A DNA stretch of 64,000 nucleotides, from the NCBI GenBank assembly GCA_021815405.1, contig JAKAGV010000001.1:434001-498000 (forward strand), given 5' to 3'. The translations under genes were made by a program, and so were the position numbers. The notes under the pieces are model-generated. The model was not told the origin of the DNA, ran no database searches, and saw only the letters and a list, made by a program, of their open reading frames with translations. This DNA comes from Bacteroidota bacterium. Its GTDB lineage: Bacteria > Bacteroidota > Ignavibacteria > Ignavibacteriales > Ignavibacteriaceae. Shown one piece after another: positions 45,607-53,172 of the stretch. How positions within the stretch are numbered: the stretch's first letter is position 1; every line of letters begins with the position of its first letter.

Positions 45607-46542
45607 CTTAAATCTTTCTTTCAGCCGCGATGCATATCTGCGGCTCATCTGGAAAGGCTCCCCTAAGTTCTGAATATAAACATGATATGATGCGTTGAAC
45701 CATTTCTCCACTTTCTCAACGTATTCAAGATTAACAATTGTCGATCTATGAATCCGGACAAAGTATTTTGGTGTGAGACGCTCTTCCCATTCTACCATAG
45801 GCTTTAGGATTAAATATTTTTTACCGCCTACAAGATAAATGTATGAGTAATCTTTCTCGGCAGTTATACATTGTATGGAACTGATCTTAATAAATTTTGA
45901 AATGCCGTCGGCGGTAATAAAAAGTCTGTCATCGTATTCAAGTATTTTTTTGGAATCACCGTGATTATTTTCAATTTCATCTTCTAATTGATCATCTACA
46001 TCATCATGGAAATTATTACCATCTTCTTTTAATGCATCCAATAAAATATTCCGACCTTCTTTAGGCGAGGCATTATCAATTGCAGGAACAGTGATATTAT
46101 TATCATCAAAACTCGGATTCCTATTGTCTTTCGCTGATATAGATTTGACTTGTTCATAACTGTTCGATTCCATCAGCCGCGATATTGTTTTTGCAAGGCG
46201 CTCCTTTTCTACCGGCTTCTTTAAATAATCGAGTGCGTTAATTTCAAAAGCACGGAGGGCATAATCATCATACGAGCTTACAAATACAACTTTAGCATTA
46301 TTTTTAATTTTCTCCAGAAGTTCAAAACCGCTGTTCTCCCCAAGCCTAATATCCAGAAAAACACTGTCAGGTTTTGTTTCCTTAATTATATCTAAAGCTG
46401 AAGAAATATTTGATGCCTCTCCAACAACCTTAATTTGAGGAAATTTCTTTAATAAGATTCCAAGGAGCTTTCTTGCCTGTGAATCATCATCAACAATTAC
46501 GGTATTAAGTGTTTTTTTATCACTGCTGCCTCTTGTCGGCAT
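45604..46542 (-). CDS. LytTR-family response regulator
   Basis: This 312-residue two-domain regulator has a receiver at residues about 12-125, with acidic pocket DDD (18-20), phosphoacceptor Asp64 (FLDIRL) and Lys109 (YLKKP). The C-terminal LytTR DNA-binding domain (about 208-310) has ITAEKDYSYIY and FVRIHRSTIVNLEYVEKV. Between them lies an unusually long, acidic, low-complexity linker of about 75 residues. No sensor kinase is nearby, so it is an orphan here. The stop codon lies in the end of the inverted-repeat element. Confidence 0.9.
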   Translation of the reverse strand: MPTRGSSDKKTLNTVIVDDDSQARKLLGILLKKFPQIKVVGEASNISSALDIIKETKPDSVFLDIRLGENSGFELLEKIKNNAKVVFVSSYDDYALRAFEINALDYLKKPVEKERLAKTISRLMESNSYEQVKSISAKDNRNPSFDDNNITVPAIDNASPKEGRNILLDALKEDGNNFHDDVDDQLEDEIENNHGDSKKILEYDDRLFITADGISKFIKISSIQCITAEKDYSYIYLVGGKKYLILKPMVEWEERLTPKYFVRIHRSTIVNLEYVEKVEKWFNASYHVYIQNLGEPFQMSRRYASRLKERFK

Positions 46543-46745
46543 ATAAAACCTCTAATCTATTTTTTTGCCTTAACTTCAATTACTGTTCCAGATTTTTATA
46601 TTACTTAAAAGGGGATGAGTGCATATAAAAATTGAGCAAAATGCAGATATTCAAAGAATTCTTTCAGTAGAATAATAATGTACCCAGGAACGAAATATTA
46701 TTATGAGATTTAATAATTAGGCTTGTTTTAGATTGAAACAAGAAT

Positions 46746-47045
46746 TTATTTCCCCAAAATCCAATTTTCAAGCATAGGTTGGTGCTTAACTGGATCAAAT
46801 TCAATGAATTCATAAACAGCGCATTTGTTGATTTTGTATGGATCTCTTTCAAAAAATGATTTGATTTCGTCTATTGATTCCGATCTTGCTAAAACTACTC
46901 CGCCTGTACGCGGATTCCTGGGACCGGATAGCAAAAGCAGCTCATTATTATAACCTTCCTGCAAGAATTTTCGATGCTCAGAGAGTATTTGATCTATTTT
47001 TGACAATGGTACAGTGTAGGTTATATTGATTATAAAATGTTTCAT
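46746..47045 (-). CDS. YCII-related domain protein
   Basis: A small alpha/beta dimeric protein (99 residues from the ATG at 47045): FIINITYTVPLSKIDQILSEHRKFL, then LLLSGPRNPRTGG and SFFERDPYKINKCAVYEFIEF. These match the YciI/YCII fold, related to muconolactone isomerases. Its His/Asp pocket suggests a small-molecule enzyme, but activity is unknown. An upstream GTG at 47057 would add four residues; the ATG has a gaagaga ribosome site. Confidence 0.82.
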   Translation of the reverse strand: MKHFIINITYTVPLSKIDQILSEHRKFLQEGYNNELLLLSGPRNPRTGGVVLARSESIDEIKSFFERDPYKINKCAVYEFIEFDPVKHQPMLENWILGK

Positions 47046-47216
47046 ATTTCTCTTCACTTTTATTTGATGAAAATTCTCTTAATTAAATTTTGTAACCATC
47101 TTAACATTTCTGCCGCAAATAAAGTAAATACTTATTTAAAATTTCTCAAATATACTTTTCTTAATAGTATTATTTTTTGATACTCTAGCGTATATTTTTT
47201 TCACGTTTGTAAAGAA

Positions 47217-48524
47217 TTATTTTATGGAATCACTCTTTCTTCCGAAATCAGGATCAAGCGGAAGAGCTTTTACAATGAAGTAGCCGGGCAGCATTGTTAT
47301 TAACACCCAAAGAAAAAAATGCGGATAACCAATTTGTTCTTGTATCCATCCGCTGAACATTCCTGGTATCATCATTCCAAGAGCCATGAAGCCTGTACAT
47401 ATTGCGTAATGTGCAGTCTTAAAGTTTCCTTCCGAAACGTAAATCATGTAAAGCATGTAAGCAGTAAATCCGAAGCCGTATCCGAATTGTTCTCCGGCAA
47501 CGCATAGATTAATAATTAAAAAATTACTCGGCATTGCATAAGACATATAAATATAAAGTATATGAGGAATGTTAATCGCAGCAAACATCCACCAGAACCA
47601 TTTCTTCAAACCATCTTTTGAAGCTAAGAAACCTCCGAGAATACCGCCGAGAGTTAAAGCTATTACTCCTACAGTGCCGTAAGCAAAACCGATTTCTTCA
47701 AGAGACAATCCTAAACCGCCGGTACTTCTTGCACCTTTTAGAAACAGAGGAGCTATCTTAACAAGCTGTGCTTCACCAAAACGATATATTAATAGGAATG
47801 CAAGAATCAGCCCGATATCTTTCTTTGTAAGAAAATTTACAAAGGTTTCAAAAAAATCTTTAAGAAAATTCTTTGATTTATCCTTAACTGAAGAAACATC
47901 TACTTTTGGATAAGGAAGAATGAATTTATGATAAACAAAAAAGGCTAAGAAGAGTACAGTTAGTATTAAAAAAGTATATGACCATGCTTTTGCAATACTA
48001 GGAACTTTCGTTTGTAAATATCCTGCAATGATAATTAAAATTCCTTGCCCTGTAATCATTGCAAGCCGGTAGAAGGTGCTTCTTATTCCAACAAAGAAAG
48101 ATTGATTCTTCTGCGAAAGACCCAGCATGTAAAAGCCATCTGCCGCAATATCATGAGTTGCCGAGCTAAATGCAATCAGCCAAAAGAACGCCATTGTATA
48201 TTTAAAATATCCTGGAAGAGGAATGCTTAGAGCAAGCCCGCCGAGAGCAACTCCAACAATAAGCTGCATAGAAACTATCCAGCGTCTTTTCGTTTTAAAG
48301 ATGTCAACTATTGGACTCCAGAGCGGCTTAATTACCCATGGCAGGTAAAGCCAGCTAGTGTATAAAGTAATTTCGGCGTTTGATAATCCCATCCCTTGAA
48401 AGAATAAAACTGAAACCGTCATTACGACTACGTATGGAATTCCTTCTGCATAATAAAGTGTTGGTACCCATGCCCAGGGATTGCGGGATTCCAGTCTTTT
48501 TTCTTCAGTAATTTGTTTATTCAT
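47217..48524 (-). CDS. AmpG-like major facilitator transporter
   Basis: This 435-residue protein has about 12 membrane helices. The start ESRNPWAWVPTLYYAEGIPY and the block WLYLPWVIKPLWSPIVD are typical of the AmpG/PAT subgroup that imports muropeptides (GlcNAc-anhydro-MurNAc peptides) or related compounds. SATHDIAADGFYMLGL is another family block. It is on the same strand as a GlcNAc-type kinase 672 bp upstream, consistent with cell-wall sugar recycling. The substrate is inferred. Confidence 0.85.
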   Translation of the reverse strand: MNKQITEEKRLESRNPWAWVPTLYYAEGIPYVVVMTVSVLFFQGMGLSNAEITLYTSWLYLPWVIKPLWSPIVDIFKTKRRWIVSMQLIVGVALGGLALSIPLPGYFKYTMAFFWLIAFSSATHDIAADGFYMLGLSQKNQSFFVGIRSTFYRLAMITGQGILIIIAGYLQTKVPSIAKAWSYTFLILTVLFLAFFVYHKFILPYPKVDVSSVKDKSKNFLKDFFETFVNFLTKKDIGLILAFLLIYRFGEAQLVKIAPLFLKGARSTGGLGLSLEEIGFAYGTVGVIALTLGGILGGFLASKDGLKKWFWWMFAAINIPHILYIYMSYAMPSNFLIINLCVAGEQFGYGFGFTAYMLYMIYVSEGNFKTAHYAICTGFMALGMMIPGMFSGWIQEQIGYPHFFLWVLITMLPGYFIVKALPLDPDFGRKSDSIK

Positions 48525-48589
48525 TAATTCCTATTAATTGGTAATAAGGTGAGGTAGTTTAACTTTTAATTCTAACAGTAGAACTTTTG

Positions 48590-49141
48590 TTAATCTTTTT
48601 TGAAGATATCTGCTGCATCAATCTTTAATCCGCTGAATATTTTTGATTTAATTTTCCCTTTGTCTTTCTTCTGGTCTATGAGTGTAAATTTTTTCCCTTT
48701 GCCTTCAAAAACTTCAACGCTCTTATCCATCGGATCAACAATCCAGTATTCTTTTACTCCGTATTTTTCATATATATTTTTCTTATGCTTTAAATCGTAG
48801 TATGCATTATTTTCTGAAAGTATTTCGATAACTAAATCCGGGGCGCCTTCAATCTTTTTTTCTTTGATAATATCTTTTCTTTCTCTCACAATAAAAATTA
48901 TATCCGGTTGAAAAGTTTCGTACTCGTTAAAGTAAACATCAATCGGCGAAATTAAAACTTTACCTAATTTATTTTTACCAGCATAAGTATTTAACAAACT
49001 TACGATATTGAGTATAATTTCTTGATGATAAGTTGTAGGTGAAGGTGACATAACAAGCTCTCCATTTATTAATTGATACGTCGTTCCTTCTGGCAGTTTT
49101 GAATAATCTTCGTAAGTATATTTTTGTGTTTCGGTATGCAT
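48590..49141 (-). CDS. Uma2-family (DUF820) restriction-endonuclease-like protein
   Basis: This 183-residue protein opens with YTYEDYSKLPEGTTYQLINGELVMSPSPT, the Uma2 signature, and has APDLVIEILSENN plus YGVKEYWIVDP at the core. The fold is PD-(D/E)XK; acidic residues are in QPDI and VIEIL. These proteins are abundant in cyanobacteria and Bacteroidota, often in multiple copies, and their role is unclear. It separates the transporter and the kinase, and looks like a later insertion between them. Confidence 0.88.
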   Translation of the reverse strand: MHTETQKYTYEDYSKLPEGTTYQLINGELVMSPSPTTYHQEIILNIVSLLNTYAGKNKLGKVLISPIDVYFNEYETFQPDIIFIVRERKDIIKEKKIEGAPDLVIEILSENNAYYDLKHKKNIYEKYGVKEYWIVDPMDKSVEVFEGKGKKFTLIDQKKDKGKIKSKIFSGLKIDAADIFKKD

Positions 49142-49196
49142 ACTTAAAGAATATTTTTAGTCCAAAAGTCAATCGAATTAAAACTGCAGCAGTAAA

Positions 49197-50132
49197 TTAA
49201 AGATTATCTTCCTTACTTAAAAGTTCTTTGCCAATCAATACTGCACCGACTGCCGGGGAATGTTCCGGCTCCTTAATTTTTACATCCGGTGCTCTAAGAA
49301 TTATTTTTTTCTTTAGTGTTCTTGCATAAATGTTCTCGCCTTTTATTAAGCTTCCTAAAAATGCTATTTGAAACTCCTGCAATTTTAATTTCTTTTTCAT
49401 AGCAAGAATATGTAGAACAAGCTCATCAGATTCTTCATCTATGATTTTTAATGCTGAAGAATCTCCTTGCTTGGCTGCCTCAAAGACAACAGGTGCAACT
49501 GATGCAATATCAAAATTATTTTTATAAACTGCATTGATTATATTTTCTGAAGAATCAAGTGAAAATTTTTCTTTCACCAAATTAGAAATAATTGTACGTC
49601 CGCCTCGTCCGTCAAATTGTTTTGATACTGCCGCTAATCCTTTTTGTCCGATTGAATAGCCACTTCCTTCATCTCCTATCAGTCTGCCGAATCCGCCGGC
49701 ACGATGAATCTCGCCGTCTTCATCTTTACCGAATATAATCGAACCGGTACCGGCTATCAAAATGCTTCCTGGTTTTCCTGAGAATGCACCTTCAAGTGCT
49801 ATCCTTGCGTCACTTTCAACATGAAATAAATTGAATGAAATATTTTTGCCGGCAGCATAATCAATGATGGCTTTCTCCATCCGTTCTGAATCTGTTTTTC
49901 TTCCAGCACCTGTTGTCCCAAGTATAATAGCTCCAATATCCGAAAAAGAAATATTTAATTCATGCCTGCACTTATCTATTAAATTAAATACTGTCTCCGA
50001 TACTTTTTCAGTCCCTATTAGTAAAAAGTTAGATGCTTCACCACTGCACTCGTATAAAGATTCTCCTTCGAGATTGGCTATAACACAATGGGTTTTTGTC
50101 CCGCCGCCATCTATGCCGATGATATAATGCAT
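49197..50132 (-). CDS. BadF/BadG-type ATPase, probable N-acetylglucosamine kinase
   Basis: This is a 311-residue ASKHA-fold kinase. GIDGGGTKTHCVIANLEG is phosphate-1, ILGTTGAGRKTD follows, and ILIAGTGSI is the phosphate-2/adenosine motif. GGFGRLIGDEGSGYSIG is diagnostic for GlcNAc/MurNAc kinases of this family. It phosphorylates an amino sugar, probably GlcNAc, at the 6-position. It is on the same strand as the AmpG-like transporter, supporting an amino-sugar salvage role. Confidence 0.85.
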   Translation of the reverse strand: MHYIIGIDGGGTKTHCVIANLEGESLYECSGEASNFLLIGTEKVSETVFNLIDKCRHELNISFSDIGAIILGTTGAGRKTDSERMEKAIIDYAAGKNISFNLFHVESDARIALEGAFSGKPGSILIAGTGSIIFGKDEDGEIHRAGGFGRLIGDEGSGYSIGQKGLAAVSKQFDGRGGRTIISNLVKEKFSLDSSENIINAVYKNNFDIASVAPVVFEAAKQGDSSALKIIDEESDELVLHILAMKKKLKLQEFQIAFLGSLIKGENIYARTLKKKIILRAPDVKIKEPEHSPAVGAVLIGKELLSKEDNL

Positions 50133-50270
50133 TAGAAAATATGTTTTATGGTTAAACTTAAAGTAAAAATAGAGAAAATAGATCCAACTTTAAACTTTGA
50201 TTAGTAATTATGTCTAGGCTTTTTGTATTTTTCGTGCAATGAAATTAGAAAGCGATTGAAAGCAAAAAAA

Positions 50271-51737
50271 ATGAATCCATTAGAAAATTATTTCGATCAA
50301 TTTAGAAAAAATATTGTGGGGATAGATAAATCATTTATTTCTCATTATGGTGAAAAGAAAATTGTTTACGCCGACTGGATTGCAAGCGGCAGACTTTATG
50401 AGCCGATTGAGAAGAAAATGCTTGAAACATTTGGTCCGTTTGTCGGTAATACTCATTCGGAGTCTTCAATTACCGGTACTTTGATGACGCGTTCTTATCA
50501 TCAAGCTCATGATATTATTAAGAAGCATGTTAATGCCGGTAAAGATGATGTTATTATTACTGCCGGCTCAGGTATGACTGCGATGATTAATAAATTTCAG
50601 AGAATACTCGGACTTAAAATTCCTGAACAATTAAAGTCTTATTTAAATCTTCCTAAGGAATTAGTGCCGGTGGTTTTTATTACCCACATGGAACATCATT
50701 CAAATCAGACATCATGGCTGGAAACTTTAGCAGATGTTGTTCAAATTTCGCCTACGCGTGAAGGATTAGTTGATGCTTCTGATTTAGAAATTCAACTTGA
50801 AAAATACAAGGATAGAAAACTTAAAATCGGATCCTTCACTGCGTGCTCAAACGTTACGGGAATTAGAACGCCTTATCATCATCTCTCAAAAATAATGCAC
50901 CAGCAGGGCGGTTTCAGCTTTGTTGATTTTGCTTGTTCCGCTCCTTATGATGATATTAATATGCATCCTAATGATCCTCTTGAAAAACTTGATGCAATTT
51001 TCTTTTCCCCTCATAAGTTTCTCGGTGGACCCGGGACGCCCGGCGTAATAATCTTTGACTCCCAGCTTTACCACAACCGCGTACCGGACAATCCAGGCGG
51101 CGGTACAGTTGATTGGACTAATCCCTGGGGCGAACACAAGTTTATAAACAATATTGAGCTCCGCGAAGATGGTGGAACACCAGCATTTCTCCAAACAATC
51201 AAGGCTGCATTGTGTGTTGAACTGAAAGAAAAGATGACTGTAGAAAAAATTGAAAAGCGTGAACATGAGCTTGTTAAGATTGTTCTGCCAGAACTCAGGA
51301 AAATAAATGGTCTTCATATTCTTGCAGACAATATTGATGACCGGCTTGGTGCAATCTCATTTTATATTGATAACATTCATTATAATCTTGTTGTAAAACT
51401 TCTGAACGATCGCTTTGGGATACAGGTTAGAGGCGGATGTTCCTGTGCGGGAACCTACGGACACTACCTACTTCATGTAAGCCCGGATCAATCCCATCAT
51501 ATAACTGAAAAAATTAATCACGGTGATTATTCCGAAAAGCCCGGCTGGGTACGTTTGTCTCTTCATCCTACAATGAAAAATGACGAGCTAATCTTTATAA
51601 TTGATGCATTGAAAGAAATCGTAAAAAATATTTCTACCTGGGAAAAAGATTACAAATATGATTCTTCTATAAATGAATTTAGAAATATTCATCCCCTGGA
51701 AAGTGAAAATAAAATAATTGAAGAATGGTTTTCTTGA
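50271..51737 (+). CDS. Class V aminotransferase, long form
   Basis: This is a 488-residue PLP enzyme. YADWIASGRLYEPIE replaces the usual start strand of cysteine desulfurases. THMEHHSNQTSW binds PLP, VDFACSAPYD carries the pairing Asp, and FFSPHKFLGGPGTPG contains the PLP lysine. GIQVRGGCSCAGTYGHYLL matches the cysteine-bearing loop of SufS-type desulfurases. It has an insertion near residue 120 and a C-terminal extension of about 40 residues. ATG 50271 is taken as the start rather than a TTG 48 bp upstream. Exact substrate uncertain. Confidence 0.85.
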   Translation: MNPLENYFDQFRKNIVGIDKSFISHYGEKKIVYADWIASGRLYEPIEKKMLETFGPFVGNTHSESSITGTLMTRSYHQAHDIIKKHVNAGKDDVIITAGSGMTAMINKFQRILGLKIPEQLKSYLNLPKELVPVVFITHMEHHSNQTSWLETLADVVQISPTREGLVDASDLEIQLEKYKDRKLKIGSFTACSNVTGIRTPYHHLSKIMHQQGGFSFVDFACSAPYDDINMHPNDPLEKLDAIFFSPHKFLGGPGTPGVIIFDSQLYHNRVPDNPGGGTVDWTNPWGEHKFINNIELREDGGTPAFLQTIKAALCVELKEKMTVEKIEKREHELVKIVLPELRKINGLHILADNIDDRLGAISFYIDNIHYNLVVKLLNDRFGIQVRGGCSCAGTYGHYLLHVSPDQSHHITEKINHGDYSEKPGWVRLSLHPTMKNDELIFIIDALKEIVKNISTWEKDYKYDSSINEFRNIHPLESENKIIEEWFS

Positions 51738-51849
51738 AATCTAAACTTATCTTCGGATACAAATTCATTACTTTCGGTTCGAATGAATCATCTGCTTGTT
51801 GGAGTATAAATCTTTAGAGTATAAAAGCTTCTCCTTAATGTTAATATTC

Positions 51850-52019
51850 ATTTCCTTAAGGTTCAAATGTGATTCCTTAGACTAACTTTGCCATTCCTAA
51901 AGGTTACTTTATTGTTCCTAAGGGTTACTATGTCTCTCCTAAGGGTTGAAATGCGATTCCTAAAACTTACTTTGGCTTTCCTAAGGGTTACTTTATGCCT
52001 CCTAAAGTTATTTTTCTTC
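51850..52019. repeat. Tandem repeat, eight units of 20-22 bp
   Basis: Units begin at 51850, 51872, 51893, 51915, 51935, 51956, 51977 and 51999. The consensus is near ATTCCTAAGGGTTACTTTATG. It is unrelated in sequence to the array at 38063 but has the same period. No reading frame passes through. The rest of the 488-bp gap (51738-52225) shows no gene; a TTGACA at 52159 may belong to the usp promoter but its spacing is short. Confidence 0.8.
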
Positions 52020-52225
52020 ATTTATAACCTAGAATATTAAGAAACCGTTGCTATTGTCAACAAAATCACCTTTCCCATCCCAATTCTGAGAACTGCCTTT
52101 ATTCCATATTCTCAATTGTGGTTTTCTTCTACAATTTATTGCCAGGTAACAAGCGTTTTTGACAAAAGTATTACGGCATATTCTTTGTTTTTCTTAAGCG
52201 AATTAAAACTAACACTTGTTAGAAT

Positions 52226-52747
52226 ATGATAAAAATAAACAAAATATTATTTCCATCGGACTTAACGACTTATTCCTTAGCCGGGCTTGAATATGCTGTT
52301 ACAATGTCTAAGTTGTATAATGCAAGATTGTATATCCTTCATATCCTCGATACAACTTCTTATGATGAAATACTTGGTAGTACTCCTGAGATAGATGAAC
52401 TTTACCATAGTCTTGAAGAGAACAAGCGTATTGAAATGAACAGATATATTAGAGAAAATTTGAAAGATAATACGAAGGTAATTCAGGCTCTGAGGTTTGG
52501 TAAATTAGATGAGGAAATAATTAATTATGCAGAACAGGAAAACTTTGATTTGATAATTATGGAAGAAAGCGGTCTGCATTCAAAAGCAAGTTCAAACGGC
52601 TCAGGAATTATTGAAAAGGTACTAATGGGTACCAGCATACCTGTTCTAAAGGCAAATGCTTCCGGTGTAAAAATGGAAACGCAAATTCAAAGTTATGCAG
52701 ATAGAAATTATCAGTTGAATACTTTCGGTAGGTCTTTATTCAATTAA
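52226..52747 (+). CDS. Universal stress protein (UspA family)
   Basis: This 173-residue protein has the fold start KILFPSDLTTYSLAGLEYAV and the middle block LDEEIINYAEQENFDLIIM. The ATP-binding glycine loop (normally G-x2-G-x9-G-S/T) reads GLHSKASSNGSGIIEKVLMGTSIPVL, a variant with partial match. A C-terminal tail of about 25 residues is extra. It lies upstream of the cytochrome block and may be coexpressed with the 25-residue peptide that follows by 51 bp. Confidence 0.85.
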   Translation: MIKINKILFPSDLTTYSLAGLEYAVTMSKLYNARLYILHILDTTSYDEILGSTPEIDELYHSLEENKRIEMNRYIRENLKDNTKVIQALRFGKLDEEIINYAEQENFDLIIMEESGLHSKASSNGSGIIEKVLMGTSIPVLKANASGVKMETQIQSYADRNYQLNTFGRSLFN

Positions 52748-52798
52748 AAAGCTTCTTTTTATTATGAAATAATTTATTGGAAGAAAAAGGAATTCAAT

Positions 52799-52876
52799 AT
52801 GAAAAACGTTATATATTACTTGATTTTTGTTTTTCTGGTTGTAGCTCTATTTGGTTTTGCATTTACAATCGGTTGA
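52799..52876 (+). CDS. 25-residue membrane peptide
   Basis: A short gene from ATG at 52799 to TGA at 52874-52876. It encodes one hydrophobic helix beginning MKNVIYY and ending FTIG, with almost no soluble part. A good aagga ribosome site (52787-52791) supports it. It lies between usp and the 13-haem cytochrome. Small single-helix proteins often accompany respiratory complexes as accessory subunits, so such a role is possible. No family is recognised. Confidence 0.5.
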   Translation: MKNVIYYLIFVFLVVALFGFAFTIG

Positions 52877-52954
52877 AAAAAATCATTTGAAATTTTTTAT
52901 TAAATAGACTCTGAACTAATAAGCAGGAATAATTGATTCGATAAGATTGATACG

Positions 52955-53116
52955 ATGCGCATATTGAACAAGCTTGATAAACAAGAATCTTTAATAAATT
53001 TTTTTAACTTCAAAAACATTATAGTTTCATTTAAGAATTCGGGAGAAGAATTAAGTTCTTTGGCATTTTTAAGACTTGGTCAAATGAATAATTCAATAAA
53101 GACCGAATACAGGTGA
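52955..53116 (+). CDS. Possible small gene, 53 residues
   Basis: ATG at 52955 opens a 53-codon frame ending at TGA 53114-53116. It is rich in Asn, Lys and Phe, with no motif and no clear ribosome site. It fills most of the 296-bp gap before the first cytochrome. It could equally be an untranslated leader. Listed with low confidence so the gap is accounted for. Confidence 0.2.
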   Translation: MRILNKLDKQESLINFFNFKNIIVSFKNSGEELSSLAFLRLGQMNNSIKTEYR

Positions 53117-53172
53117 GACGAAAAAGGAATTATACATTGTATGGAATTATTCGATATTGCAGGTAGGCAGTC

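Noticed and set aside
50886-51317. 143-codon frame antisense to the long class V aminotransferase
   Set aside because: Covers the PLP-lysine and substrate motifs of the real gene on the other strand.
51850-52019. Possible CRISPR array or riboswitch
   Set aside because: Eight direct units without spacers; no conserved riboswitch core and the following gene is a stress protein 200 bp away.
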